From Gracilibacillus lacisalsi DSM 19029 (GTDB taxonomy: Bacteria > Bacillota > Bacilli > Bacillales > Amphibacillaceae), in the NCBI RefSeq assembly GCF_000377765.1, contig NZ_KB898662.1, forward strand, positions 248,001-312,000: a DNA stretch of 64,000 bases. Reading direction: 5' to 3'. The notes below the pieces were generated by a model. That model ran no database searches. It saw only the letters and a program-made list of their open reading frames with translations, and had not been told where the DNA came from. Made by a program: the position numbers and the translations under genes. Shown here in pieces: positions 1-8,978 of this stretch; position 1 is the stretch's first letter, and every line of letters begins with the position of its first letter.

Positions 1-77
1 GATCACATCATTGGTATGCAATTTTTTTATCAATTTTACTATTGGATTGAGTCATGAAGATAATTTACCCTAAAAAA

Positions 78-103
78 GCTGCTGAGAAATATATCTCAAC
101 AGC
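78..103 (-). terminator. Rho-independent terminator of decayed MFS gene
   Basis: A 10-bp stem (GCTGTTGAGA pairing with TCTCAGCAGC, one G-T wobble) with a 6-nt loop is followed on the minus strand by a T-run. It is nearly identical to the terminator of the intact MFS paralogue at 20823-20848, so the duplicated unit kept its terminator. Confidence 0.75.
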
Positions 104-131
104 CTGAATTTTATGTTGATTAAACTACTTC

Positions 132-576
132 TTACTGCCGTAACTTCTTATCTTTTACTAACAATGATATATATAACAAAATAGAAAGTACGATGGATAT
201 TGCACCTGCAACATAAATGTAGCTATAACCAAGCGCGGATGCAATAAAGCCAAAGCCGATCGCTCCACCCCCTACACCCAAATCAAAAAAAGGAGAAAAA
301 CGTCGCATTCGCCATTCCTTTGCGGTTATCCGGAGCTTGGTTTACTGCCCATGCTTGAAGGGCAGATTGTACGGTACCAAATCCTAACCCATACAAAGCA
401 GCAGCTGTATAGAGAACAAAAGAATTGAGTAGCCAAGCTAATAACACCATGGCAATTAAAATGAGAAACATCCCTGGCAAGAACACGACAATATGCCCTT
501 TTTTATCATACAATTGTCCGGCAAATGTTCTCATGATCATTAAGAAAGTCGCAAAAACAACAAAGTCCTCCCTCAT
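132..576 (-). pseudogene. MFS transporter pseudogene (C-terminal fragment)
   Basis: This fragment matches roughly the last 150 residues of the intact MFS protein encoded at 20883-22070, sharing for example RTFAGQLYDKKG and ALYGLGFGTVQ. The N-terminal 60 percent is absent: similarity starts abruptly near 570. Around 285-293 one extra base in an A/T homopolymer shifts the frame, after which the peptide continues in the next frame (DLGVGGGAIGFGFI) to an early stop at 132-134. A truncation plus a frameshift means no functional transporter. It is either a decayed duplicate or the scar of an old recombination with the downstream locus. Confidence 0.85.
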
Positions 577-731
577 AATTTGAGATGAATATTATACTTC
601 CTTACTGATTATTGTTAGATAAAGCTATTGAAAGTAATAGATTTGTTCACCGTAATTGGATTTGTCGTTTATCCTAGTTTATTCTACAAATCTTTACTCT
701 TCCTTATTGGATTTTCGAGCTAGTAAAAATT

Positions 732-762
732 CCACCTTTCCTCATAAACCAAAAAAAGGTGG
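732..762 (-). terminator. Terminator of MFS sugar porter
   Basis: CCACCTTT (732-739) pairs with AAAGGTGG (755-762). On the minus strand the stem is followed by ATTTTTAC. It lies just 3' of the MFS gene ending at 776. Confidence 0.7.
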
Positions 763-775
763 ATCAACTTACTAC

Positions 776-2083
776 TTAAAGATTGGAAACCGAAGATATC
801 CGATTTGATCGATTTCCATAACGTTCTTCTTCAATTTGCTCTAGTGTCTTACCACGAGTTTTTGGTGTTAGAGCAACACCAATTATCATATGGATGATTA
901 AGAAACCGATCATAACAATTCCTGCAACCGTAAAGCTAAGTGTATCCATTATGATAGGTAAAACGAAAGACCAAAGGGCAATTCCGCTTCGCACAATAAA
1001 GTACATAAACCCTTGTGCCGTGGCGCGATAACGCGTAATAAATAGTTCACTCGTCCACAATGCATAAAAGGCTTGTGCTCCAATACCTGCTGCTGATCCC
1101 CATAATACTACGAAAAGGAATAAAGAAACCCAATTCATTGGTACAAAAGTTAAAATCAACCATGCTACAACACCCATAGTAGCACCTAAACCAAATAAGA
1201 ATCGTTGACTTATCTTATCAGCCAACTTCATGAAACCAAAGAATGTAGTCAACACTGTAAACATCCATAAAAAGGCTTGCAACAAGTTAGCTTGTCCATT
1301 CGTTAAACCGCCTACATTTTCATAAATATATGGCATGAAATATCCCATTGCTCCAGCCGTTAAATTCCAGAACAAGTAGATTCCAATTAATAGAAAAATA
1401 GCTTGTCGATTCACTTTTAGCGAAAATAAATCTTTCAACGAACTCTGTAATAACTTTTGATCTTTGCTTTCTTGTTTTTTCTTTTCATTATCATCAGACC
1501 AAATCTTAGACTCTGGTAATCCACGTCTTAAATACCAAGTAATGAAAGCCACAATTAATAAGTGGAAGAAGATCAGACGTGAGCCCAATAACCCTAATGG
1601 TTCTACGAGAACCGCTAAGAAAAAGGTAATCATTGGACCAATCGACCAAGCTAATTGCGCTGCTCCTACGCGTGCTGCTCTTTGTTTAGACGGTGCTTCT
1701 TCCGCGATATATGTCCAAGACACTGGTACAGCTACACCAACCGCTACACCTGTAATAATAGTACCGATCAATAACATTGGGAAACTGACTGAAAGCATAA
1801 TCAGTAATATACCAAACATATATACAAGCAAATCATAGTTAAATACAATTTTCCGACCGAATTTGTCTGTAATATAGCCTCCTAATAATGCACCAATAGC
1901 TGCACCAAGCGCATTTGCACTTAAAGCACTCAACAAGCCAACACCAACACTGTCGATTCCCAAATAGGTTTGCCAAAGTGTAAGGCTACTGGCAGCTGCG
2001 ATAATCGCACCAGCCTCAATATAATTCGCCATAGCTATCGCAACAGTAGCCTTCCACCCTGTTGTCACTTTTTGCTTTTTCAT
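776..2083 (-). CDS. MFS transporter, sugar-porter type
   Basis: A 435-residue protein with about 12 hydrophobic segments. It carries the MFS loop 2-3 signature GGYITDKFGRK near residue 70, a PES motif after TM6 (about 190) and a C-terminal PKTRGKTLEQIEEE tail that matches the sugar-porter PETKG-type ending. The family imports sugars, polyols or carboxylates with protons; the substrate cannot be read from sequence. The start has a good RBS (GGAGGAATG). The gene stands alone, with its own terminator, a probable promoter whose -35 is TTGACT (minus strand, about 2190-2195) and a large inverted repeat at 2204-2239. Confidence 0.85.
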   Translation of the reverse strand: MKKQKVTTGWKATVAIAMANYIEAGAIIAAASSLTLWQTYLGIDSVGVGLLSALSANALGAAIGALLGGYITDKFGRKIVFNYDLLVYMFGILLIMLSVSFPMLLIGTIITGVAVGVAVPVSWTYIAEEAPSKQRAARVGAAQLAWSIGPMITFFLAVLVEPLGLLGSRLIFFHLLIVAFITWYLRRGLPESKIWSDDNEKKKQESKDQKLLQSSLKDLFSLKVNRQAIFLLIGIYLFWNLTAGAMGYFMPYIYENVGGLTNGQANLLQAFLWMFTVLTTFFGFMKLADKISQRFLFGLGATMGVVAWLILTFVPMNWVSLFLFVVLWGSAAGIGAQAFYALWTSELFITRYRATAQGFMYFIVRSGIALWSFVLPIIMDTLSFTVAGIVMIGFLIIHMIIGVALTPKTRGKTLEQIEEERYGNRSNRISSVSNL

Positions 2084-2203
2084 GAATCATTCCTCCATTA
2101 TAGAAATTTATGAATTCGTTTACAAAAAGATCTTTATGTCTCTATAAAAATGGAAATGTTACACCTAAAATAGTATAAAAAAACAAAAAAGTCAACACAA
2201 ACA

Positions 2204-2239
2204 AAAACTAAACAAATTAAATAGGTTTTGTTTAGTTTT
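2204..2239 (-). promoter_or_regulatory. 13-bp inverted repeat upstream of MFS gene
   Basis: AAAACTAAACAAA (2204-2216) and TTTGTTTAGTTTT (2227-2239) are perfect inverted repeats with a 10-bp spacer. They sit just upstream of the putative -35 (2190-2195) of the MFS gene and directly 3' of the permease remnant. It could be an operator for a regulator of the MFS gene, or a weak AT-rich terminator of the decayed operon, because T-rich sequence follows on the minus strand. Confidence 0.5.
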
Positions 2240-2588
2240 GAAAAAGGGGATAATAATAGCCCACATTCTTATTGGAATATAGGCTATTATAATACAACCA
2301 TGATAACCGCTTTAATAATGGTAATGTTATATGCACAAGTTTCTGCCACCAGTTCGCTCCATCCAAGCTAGCACTCTCATCTACATCCTGCGGCAAACTA
2401 CTTAATTCCGTTGATAACAATAACATGTTGAATGATATACCGATCCAAATATTAGCTATAATGACACTCCACAAAGCAATATCAAGACTTGATAACCAGC
2501 CGATTGGTTCTTCTATCAAGTGAAGATCAAGCAGCATCTGATTCAATATTCCTTCAAATACACTACCTACTGTATAGATCAATGTATC
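2232..2588 (-). pseudogene. Sugar ABC permease (MalF-type) remnant
   Basis: The fragment aligns with the intact permease at 25086-25976: TLIYTVGSVF is joined directly to EGILNQ, so about 45 internal residues are deleted. The middle block through the EAA loop (SLDGANWWQKLVHITLPLL) is kept. After LLK a single-base deletion shifts the frame, and the continuation (VIMVVL) runs into TAA TAG. Internal deletion, frameshift and loss of both ends make it non-functional. It abuts an SBP remnant on the same strand, which reproduces parts of the 24.2-29.3 kb operon without its central GH31 gene. Confidence 0.88.
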
Positions 2589-2589
2589 C

Positions 2590-2925
2590 CCATTCTTCTA
2601 CATAAGCTGTTATATCAGCTAAAATTCCCATCGACGCCATCGACACATTGTTAACAGTATCGGCAATCACTATACAGGCAATGTATCTTCTGCTGTTCCT
2701 ACAGATAATTGTCGATTCATTTCATCGAACGGAACATATTCAGCTACTACTTCTACTTCATCTTGTTACTCATTATAATCCGCTAAAATTTCCTTTAATG
2801 CATCTTCTGACCCAGTATATTAATGCCATAATAAAAACTCCTGTTTCCCATCATCAGTTTCTTGTTGTGTTCCCTCTTCACTATCTCCACATGCAGCTAA
2901 CACCAACAACATCATCAATGTCGAC
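2590..2925 (-). pseudogene. Sugar ABC solute-binding lipoprotein remnant
   Basis: Reading the minus strand, this matches the N-terminal third of the intact SBP at 28107-29342: a lipobox (LLVLAAC), then GDSEEGTQQ, then the WHYYTGSEE region. In that region TAC has become TAA, giving WH-stop-YTGSEE. The match ends at VEEWG, where it fuses to the permease remnant. It lacks two thirds of the protein and has an in-frame stop, so it is dead. Confidence 0.85.
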
Positions 2926-3033
2926 TTAGACCATACATCAAAGAATTGATGAAAAAGGCACATGAAAAAGGTACGCCTGTCATGAGACCACTGTGACTAT
3001 TGGATTACTGCTGGTGATTCACCGGCGGAATCG
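2922..3033 (+). pseudogene. Two GH31 glycosidase fragments, inverted and reordered
   Basis: On the plus strand 2922-2993 encodes RLRPYIKELMKKAHEKGTPV followed by MRPL, nearly identical to a C-terminal stretch of the GH31 protein at 26019-28028. It is followed in another frame (2995-3030) by DYWITAGDSPAE, which matches that protein's earlier segment DFWLTAGDSPAE. The two pieces are in reversed order and on the opposite strand to the neighbouring SBP and permease remnants, so deletion and inversion both occurred. Confidence 0.8.
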
Positions 3034-3147
3034 TTTTGTTCATTACAGCAAAATATGGAAAGGAAAAATAATCTAGTAATGGTAAGTTGTTATCATATCA
3101 GATCTTAAAAATCTGTTGATAATTAAAATAAGATGGAGGTAAAACAA

Positions 3148-3837
3148 ATGAACAATAATAAGGAAAGGAAATTTAAAGTAACAAACACGGGTCTCATACG
3201 TTGGGCAGGCTTATTCGCTATTTTGGCAGGGATTTTATACATCGTCATTCAGTTTATTCACCCAGCAGATAATATATCTTCAGTAAACTCAGACTCCTGG
3301 GTAATGGTTGCCTGCTTGACAGTTGCGATGTCCATCTTTAACTTAATTGGAATCATTGGGATCTATACGAAACAAGTAGAAGAAAGCGGATGGCTTGGCT
3401 TAGTTGGATTTTTAATCTTTAGCCTATTTTGGTTAGCTTCGACGGCATTTAGTTTCATCGAAGCCTTTGTATTACCAATGCTCACTAACGATGCTCCGGA
3501 ATATGTGACAGGTTTCTTAGGGATCTTTGGCGGAAATGAAAGCGAGGTTAATCTTGGAGTGCTCCCTGCATTAGCACCGATAGCAGGAGGACTGTATACA
3601 CTTGGCGGCCTTTTGCTAGGGATCGCAACTTTCCGTGCTAATGTCTTACCACGGTTGGCGGCAGCCCTGCTTGCTATTGCTGCAGTGGTGACACTCGCTG
3701 CTGCAATCATCCCCCATCCACTCGATCGGCTATTAGCGGTACCTATGGGAATCGCTCTAATATGGTTAGGGTATGCTCTTTGGTCAGGACGTGAAAAAAA
3801 CATCAAAAATTTATCAAATGTCTCATTAGAGGTGTAA
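3148..3837 (+). CDS. Multi-pass membrane protein, DUF4386-like
   Basis: About 230 residues with six hydrophobic segments and short loops, ending in a lysine-rich tail (GREKNIKNL). It resembles the uncharacterised DUF4386-type membrane proteins of Firmicutes, whose function is unknown. The start is set at 3148 rather than the upstream ATG at 3133, because that ATG lies inside the Shine-Dalgarno GGAGG, which is 8 nt before 3148. It is monocistronic, with a terminator 35 bp downstream, and is bounded on the left by gene remnants. Confidence 0.72.
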   Translation: MNNNKERKFKVTNTGLIRWAGLFAILAGILYIVIQFIHPADNISSVNSDSWVMVACLTVAMSIFNLIGIIGIYTKQVEESGWLGLVGFLIFSLFWLASTAFSFIEAFVLPMLTNDAPEYVTGFLGIFGGNESEVNLGVLPALAPIAGGLYTLGGLLLGIATFRANVLPRLAAALLAIAAVVTLAAAIIPHPLDRLLAVPMGIALIWLGYALWSGREKNIKNLSNVSLEV

Positions 3838-3871
3838 ATTTTTCTCCTAGTCGACATTTGTAAAAGATCTT

Positions 3872-3911
3872 AAGCCTAATTTCACGCTAAAGATACGGAA
3901 TTAGGCTTTTT
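3872..3911 (+). terminator. Terminator after DUF4386-like gene
   Basis: AAGCCTAATT (3872-3881) pairs with AATTAGGCTT (3899-3908) and is followed by T residues on the plus strand. The convergent MATE-like gene may also use it, though less well. Confidence 0.8.
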
Positions 3912-3966
3912 GCTCCATTACGTTGTCATGGATATATGCAGCAGGAATTGGTAAAAAAGCATTAAA

Positions 3967-5337
3967 TTACTGACTTGCATGCGCCTTCTTCCTTCTAGAA
4001 AACCCTTTTAAAAATTTGAATCGCTTCGTTTTTTTCGAAGTAGCATTTAAAAATAATAACAAAATAATTAGTTCTGCCAAAAAGCCAATGGATTGCGCCA
4101 ATGCTCCAATCGATCCTCCTCCACTTGGAAAAACAAAAATAAGGATAAACAATGCAGCCACCGCTACTATCACATTTCCAGTTTGTGAAAATGACATCAC
4201 CTTTGTTTCATTTCTTATCATGAGTATACCATTTGCAAAATCAATCCATGGAAAACAAAGCGTGAAAAGAACAAAAAAGCGTAATGCTAGAATACTATGA
4301 TCAAGTAACTCACCTGAAACTCCGATAATATGTTGAAAAACCCATACACCAACAGGAGAATAAGCAATAAACATTAACATTAAGCTAGGTATCAAACTCA
4401 TCAGAACAGTAAAGCGGATAACAGATCGTTGGTCTTGTTGATAAAAATTGATAACAATTTGATGAATATAAGAAGCAATACTATTTAACAAATGTACAAC
4501 AGATAAAGCAACAGCATAAGAAGCAATCGCAATTTCTGCTTTCGTACTCCAACCAAGTACCGCGTTTATCGTTGGTGTGACACTTACTGCAATTAATGAT
4601 GCCACCATTAAAGGGCTATAAAAACGAAAGATCTGTGATTGTTGAACAACTCTATGTTTTTCCTTTTTTTGTGGTAATTCCCTAACAATCAGTCTTCCTT
4701 CCAGAACACTGACAAGTGCTTCAATTGCCATCCCGGACAAGAAGATATAAGCACCTATATAACCGTGGTTCACCCAATCATTCTTGAGTAAGAGCCAGGC
4801 TAAAAAGGCCATAACAATGAGCCGTATGACCATTCCAATTGTCAGCCATTTCGTTTTTAAATTCGATATTATCACACCTTGATATAAACAACGAATACCT
4901 GAAAAAATTGTTACGAACATTAGCACGCGGTAAGCCTCTATTGTTGGTTCAAGCATTCGATCACTTACACCAAGCAAAACCGAAAAAAATCCTTTTCCTA
5001 AAGGAGAGTATGCTAGGATTAGACTAATTAAAAAAATAGCTGACAACACATAAAATGTAGCATTTTTCATTAATTTGTAGGAGATCTTATCTCGTACTAA
5101 TGTCGAACAAGTTTGACGTAATATCACTGCGCAACGTTCCAATAAACCAAATAAACTCATTGCTACAGAATAACTTGCAATGACAATGGCTGGTTCAGGA
5201 GCACGTGCCAGCGTACTGTTTATAATAACGTGTGAAATGGTCACTAAGCTTGCTGATACACCCAATGGAACAAAAAAATAAAGAAGAGTACGAAATGAAA
5301 CTTGACCACCTTGTGAAATCGCTTCCGTTTTATTCAT
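3967..5337 (-). CDS. MATE-like (MOP superfamily) membrane exporter
   Basis: A 456-residue integral membrane protein with about 12 to 14 hydrophobic segments in two similar halves. Each half carries an (I/A)ASYxVA(L/M)S-type helix: AIVIASYSVAMS near 55 and AIASYAVALS near 270. Each half also has a YSPxGxxxF motif. This internal repeat is typical of MATE/MOP flippases and exporters. The substrate is unknown; a drug, lipid-linked or organic-acid exporter is possible. The C-terminus is strongly basic (KKTKRFKFLKGFSRRKK). It is a single gene with RBS AGGAAG. Confidence 0.65.
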   Translation of the reverse strand: MNKTEAISQGGQVSFRTLLYFFVPLGVSASLVTISHVIINSTLARAPEPAIVIASYSVAMSLFGLLERCAVILRQTCSTLVRDKISYKLMKNATFYVLSAIFLISLILAYSPLGKGFFSVLLGVSDRMLEPTIEAYRVLMFVTIFSGIRCLYQGVIISNLKTKWLTIGMVIRLIVMAFLAWLLLKNDWVNHGYIGAYIFLSGMAIEALVSVLEGRLIVRELPQKKEKHRVVQQSQIFRFYSPLMVASLIAVSVTPTINAVLGWSTKAEIAIASYAVALSVVHLLNSIASYIHQIVINFYQQDQRSVIRFTVLMSLIPSLMLMFIAYSPVGVWVFQHIIGVSGELLDHSILALRFFVLFTLCFPWIDFANGILMIRNETKVMSFSQTGNVIVAVAALFILIFVFPSGGGSIGALAQSIGFLAELIILLLFLNATSKKTKRFKFLKGFSRRKKAHASQ

Positions 5338-5429
5338 TATGAAACACTTCCTAAAGTATGTTTATAGAACATATTAGATTAATTCATCAAATAATGCTAG
5401 TTATTAGAGCCATAAAAAAACACAATACG

Positions 5430-5457
5430 AAAAACACCGTCAATTCACGGTGTTTTT
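5430..5457 (-). terminator. Terminator of the RpiB/ABC operon
   Basis: AAAAACACCGT pairs with ACGGTGTTTTT around a 6-nt loop, with T-runs on both flanks. It lies about 195 bp past the rpiB stop. Nothing else was recognised between 5338 and 5652. Confidence 0.8.
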
Positions 5458-5652
5458 AGGTTTATTCGACTCTTCTGTAACTCCTTGTTGTTCCACAATC
5501 GATCTGATGAAACGGTCATGCTATACAAATAACAAATACTACCATTATTGATATTTCCCTCATAGACGATTTTCCTTTGTGAACCTTATTGATGAAGCCT
5601 CGGTGGTCTTGTGAATAACAGTCAGAAATTTAGTAAACCATTCATTTTTTCC

Positions 5653-6102
5653 TTATGAAAATGAATTATCCATTTCATCTAGTTTTGCTACCCTTCTCCT
5701 AAAATCTTCATCAGCACTAAATTTTGCTTTTATAAATGACTCAATGAGATCTTCTGCTAACCATTCTGACACTATTTTACCGCCAACACACATCAGATTT
5801 ACATTATCGTGTTCAACGGATTGATGTGCAGAATAAGTATCATGACAAACAGCCGCCCGTATCCCTTTTATCTTATTACCTGCAACAGCTGCTCCAATAC
5901 CGGTACCGCAAAAAACAATTCCTCGATCACATTCTTTTGTTACTATTTTTTTAGCTACATTTTGAACTATATCAGGAAAATCCACTTGTTCCTCTGAGTA
6001 GCATCCTATATCAACCATTTCACATCCTAAACTTTCCAGAAAAGGAATCATCCGCTTCTTTAATTGAAATCCACAATGATCACTTCCCAAAGCAATTTTC
6101 AC
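5653..6102 (-). CDS. rpiB: RpiB/LacA/LacB-family sugar-phosphate isomerase
   Basis: A 149-residue protein covering the whole RpiB/LacAB fold. SDHCGF lies at residues 7-12, the active-site cysteine is in FCGTGIG near 65-71 and the substrate-binding EHDNVN is near 98. The family interconverts aldose and ketose phosphates (ribose-5-P/ribulose-5-P, allose-6-P/allulose-6-P or galactose-6-P/tagatose-6-P). The start is GTG with AAGGAGG upstream. It is the last gene of an SBP-permease-permease-LacI-isomerase operon, so it probably acts on the phosphorylated form of the imported sugar rather than as the housekeeping isomerase. The exact substrate is not determinable. Confidence 0.85.
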   Translation of the reverse strand: MKIALGSDHCGFQLKKRMIPFLESLGCEMVDIGCYSEEQVDFPDIVQNVAKKIVTKECDRGIVFCGTGIGAAVAGNKIKGIRAAVCHDTYSAHQSVEHDNVNLMCVGGKIVSEWLAEDLIESFIKAKFSADEDFRRRVAKLDEMDNSFS

Positions 6103-6117
6103 CTTGCTGTCACCTCC

Positions 6118-7131
6118 TTATTGTTCTATTTCTTTTGAAGATTCTCTCACTACAAGCTCAGGTTGAAAAATAATATTTTTAATAGTTGCTATTTCTTTTG
6201 ACTTTATCTCTTTAATCAGAAGCTTAGCTGATTCTTTTCCAATATCATAGGAAGGCTGTTTTATAGTTGTTAGCGGAGGAGCGAGATGCTTAGACCAAAT
6301 CGTATCATCATAGCCTACAATACCCATTTCACTAGGTACTTTTTTTCCTAGTTTTTTTAATGCCTCTATTAATTCAAGCGTTAACATATTGTTAGTTGAA
6401 AAGACTCCATCTATAACTGGGTTCTCTAATAAATATTGCTTAATTTGTTTGTTTGCTTTTCTTAAATTTTCGATCTCTAATATATGAAAAGATTCTTCCG
6501 TTAAACCATTAGAAATAAGAGCCTCTTTATAACCTTTAATTCTTTCTTGCCAAGTACTAATATTTTCATTTTTATACGTAATCGCTAATATATACTGACG
6601 ACCGTTTTCCAGCAGATGATTTACTGCTAGATAGCCACCTTTAACATTATCCACAACTACATTATTTGCCTGAAGACCTTCTATTTTTCGATTAATGACA
6701 ACCATCGGATATTTATCATGAACTAGTTTTTCATATAACGCTTGATTTCTAACAGTTGGATTAATGACGATTCCATCTACTTGTCTCATCTGAAATTCTT
6801 TGATATATTGCTCTTCAAGTTCGGGATCACCATCTGAGTTGCATATCATCAAGTTGTATCCTTCATCCTTACAAGTATCTTCTACACCCTCTAATACATT
6901 AAACCAAAATTCATTTCGAAAATTAGATAAAACGATGCCGATCACATTTGTTTTCATGGACTTTAAGCCTTTTGCTAATGCATTGGGGCGATATTCTAAT
7001 TCTTCTACAACTTTTAAAACTGTTTTAATTGTTTCAGGAGTGTTATGACCATAATTACCGTTTAAAATCCTTGAAACAGTAGTTTTGGATACCCCAGCTT
7101 TTTCCGCAACATCAGCTATTGTCACTTTCAT
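6118..7131 (-). CDS. LacI-family transcriptional regulator
   Basis: A DNA-binding helix-turn-helix opens the protein (VTIADVAEKAGVSKTTVSRIL, with the AGVSKTTVSR recognition core), followed by a hinge and a periplasmic-binding-protein-like sensor domain of about 280 residues (NVIGIVLSN, VDGIVINP, IVGYDDT). The start is placed at 7131, since GGTGA precedes that ATG by a proper spacing; 17 extra upstream codons have no family similarity. It lies between the permease and isomerase genes, so it probably senses the imported sugar or its phosphate and controls this operon. Confidence 0.88.
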   Translation of the reverse strand: MKVTIADVAEKAGVSKTTVSRILNGNYGHNTPETIKTVLKVVEELEYRPNALAKGLKSMKTNVIGIVLSNFRNEFWFNVLEGVEDTCKDEGYNLMICNSDGDPELEEQYIKEFQMRQVDGIVINPTVRNQALYEKLVHDKYPMVVINRKIEGLQANNVVVDNVKGGYLAVNHLLENGRQYILAITYKNENISTWQERIKGYKEALISNGLTEESFHILEIENLRKANKQIKQYLLENPVIDGVFSTNNMLTLELIEALKKLGKKVPSEMGIVGYDDTIWSKHLAPPLTTIKQPSYDIGKESAKLLIKEIKSKEIATIKNIIFQPELVVRESSKEIEQ

Positions 7132-7190
7132 AGCTATCACCATTTTCCAAAATTTTATATATTCTATTACTTTTACATCCATTCTACAAC

Positions 7191-8075
7191 TTATCCTTTT
7201 AGACCCCCAGTTGTAATACCCTCAATTAAATACTTTTGAAAAAAAATAAACACTCCGAACAAAGGAATTAAAGATAAAGTAGACATGGCAAACATTGGTC
7301 CCCAAGCACTCTCACCAGCTGAGTCCAGGAACATTCTAAGTCCCTGTGCTACAGTATACAATTTTATATCGCTAATGTATAATAATTGTCCGAAGAAATC
7401 ATTCCAGGTCCAGATAAATGTAAAGATCATGGTGGTTACCAAAGCTGGAATCGATAATGGTAGGATTAAATACCAGTAAGTCATGATTTTACTACTACCA
7501 TCTATCTCTGCTGCTTGCACTAGTTCGTTTGGAATTCCTCTCATAAATTGCACCATGAGAAAAACAAAGAAACCTTCCACTGCAAAGAATTTTGGTAATA
7601 TAAGAGGATAATACGTATTTATCCAATCTAAATAATTAAACATAATATACTGAGGGATGACCGTAACATGAAAAGGTAGCATTAGGGTTACGAGCATTAA
7701 GGCAAATAGAATTGGTTTAAATTTAAATTGTAATTTTGCAAAAGCATAGGCTGCCATAGAACAAGCGACTACATTCCCAATAATCGCTAACAAAACAATT
7801 AACATGGTATTGCTAAAAAATAATCCAAACGTGTATCCAGATACCCCTGCCCATCCCTGTGTGTAATTATCGAATGTCCATTCTGCGGGAAAAAATGATA
7901 CCGAGTTAAAAATCTCAGAGGGATACTTAAAAGAACTACTTACCATCCAAAGCAAAGGATAAAGCATCACCAACCCCAAAACGATAACAAAACAATGAAT
8001 GATTGTTTTACTTATTTTTCTTTTTTGCTTGGATTGATTCTTGGCTTTTAGTGCATCTCGAGCACTAATTTCCAT
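7191..8075 (-). CDS. Carbohydrate ABC importer permease (MalG-type)
   Basis: A 294-residue CUT1 permease with six predicted transmembrane helices. The cytoplasmic EAA loop near 190-210 (ELVQAAEIDGSSKIMTYWYL) docks the ATPase, and the C-terminus (YLIEGITTGGLKG) is the characteristic MalG-type ending. It pairs with the MalF-type permease 12 bp upstream. No ATPase gene is nearby, so a shared MsmX/MsmK-type ATPase must energise the complex. Confidence 0.92.
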   Translation of the reverse strand: MEISARDALKAKNQSKQKRKISKTIIHCFVIVLGLVMLYPLLWMVSSSFKYPSEIFNSVSFFPAEWTFDNYTQGWAGVSGYTFGLFFSNTMLIVLLAIIGNVVACSMAAYAFAKLQFKFKPILFALMLVTLMLPFHVTVIPQYIMFNYLDWINTYYPLILPKFFAVEGFFVFLMVQFMRGIPNELVQAAEIDGSSKIMTYWYLILPLSIPALVTTMIFTFIWTWNDFFGQLLYISDIKLYTVAQGLRMFLDSAGESAWGPMFAMSTLSLIPLFGVFIFFQKYLIEGITTGGLKG

Positions 8076-8087
8076 ATTCCATCACCT

Positions 8088-8978
8088 CTATCCTTGATAA
8101 TATACCCACTTTTTCGATGTAGCAAAAACTATTGCGGTTGCAATCGAAATTACTATTAATAAAACCCAAGCCATAGCTGATGCATATCCCATCGCAAACT
8201 GGGTAAATCCTTTCTGGTAAAGATATAAAGTATAAAATAAGGTTGAATTTAATGGACCACCTGTTCCACCGCTAACAATATATGCAGGAGTAAAAGCTTG
8301 AAATGCTCCAATCATCCCCATCACTAAGTTAAAAAAGACTACAGGAGTGATCAAAGGTAATGTAATCGTAAAGAATTGCTTCACTAATCCTGCACCATCG
8401 ATCTTCGCAGATTCATAAAGTTCAATTGGGACTTGCTTTAACCCAGCAAGAAAAATCACCATGGAAGCACCGAATTGCCAAACCATTAATATAACCAATG
8501 TGTATAGTGCCGTACTCGGAGTGGAGATCCAGTTTATCCCCTCCAATCCGAATTTGCCTAAAATATTATTAACTAAACCATTCCCACCAAAAATTTGCCT
8601 CCAAAGAATTGCAATAGCTACACTTCCACCAAATAAGGATGGGACATAGTAAACCGCTCGGTATACTCTCAATCCACCAATTCCTTTATTTAATAGAACC
8701 GCTATAAATAAGGCAAATGCAAGCTGTAAAGGGACACCTAAACAAACATAGATAACTGTTACTTTTACACTTTGCAGCCACTTTGGATCTGAGAAGAGAG
8801 ACACGTAATTATCAAACCCTATCCAAGTTGGGGCATTAAACATATCGTAGCTAGTGAATGAAAAATAAAGAGATGCTCCCATTGGAATGGCAGTTAATGT
8901 TAATATCCCTATAATCCAAGGTGTTAAAAACAGATAACCTATCCCATTATTTTTCCAAAATAATTTGAATTTTCCCAT
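8088..8978 (-). CDS. Carbohydrate ABC importer permease (MalF-type)
   Basis: A 296-residue CUT1 permease with an N-terminal FLTPWIIGIL helix, six transmembrane segments and an EAA loop near 190 (ELYESAKIDGAGLVKQFFTI). It is the partner of the MalG-type permease that follows. The RBS is AAGGAG. It is separated from its upstream SBP gene by 315 bp containing a strong inverted repeat, which suggests that permeases are made at lower level than the binding protein. Confidence 0.92.
   Translation of the reverse strand: MGKFKLFWKNNGIGYLFLTPWIIGILTLTAIPMGASLYFSFTSYDMFNAPTWIGFDNYVSLFSDPKWLQSVKVTVIYVCLGVPLQLAFALFIAVLLNKGIGGLRVYRAVYYVPSLFGGSVAIAILWRQIFGGNGLVNNILGKFGLEGINWISTPSTALYTLVILMVWQFGASMVIFLAGLKQVPIELYESAKIDGAGLVKQFFTITLPLITPVVFFNLVMGMIGAFQAFTPAYIVSGGTGGPLNSTLFYTLYLYQKGFTQFAMGYASAMAWVLLIVISIATAIVFATSKKWVYYQG

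Noticed and set aside
2204-2239. XylR (ROK) operator
   Set aside because: The half-sites resemble TTTGTTTAGT but spacing and symmetry differ from known xylose operators, and no XylR gene is present.
2648-2929. 93-codon plus-strand ORF
   Set aside because: The opposite strand aligns with the SBP gene at 28107-29342 including its lipobox, so the plus-strand frame is a shadow of a pseudogene.
3363-3857. 164-codon minus-strand ORF opposite the DUF4386-like gene
   Set aside because: The plus-strand product has clear transmembrane segments, RBS and terminator. The minus frame lacks these and is rich in low-complexity basic residues.
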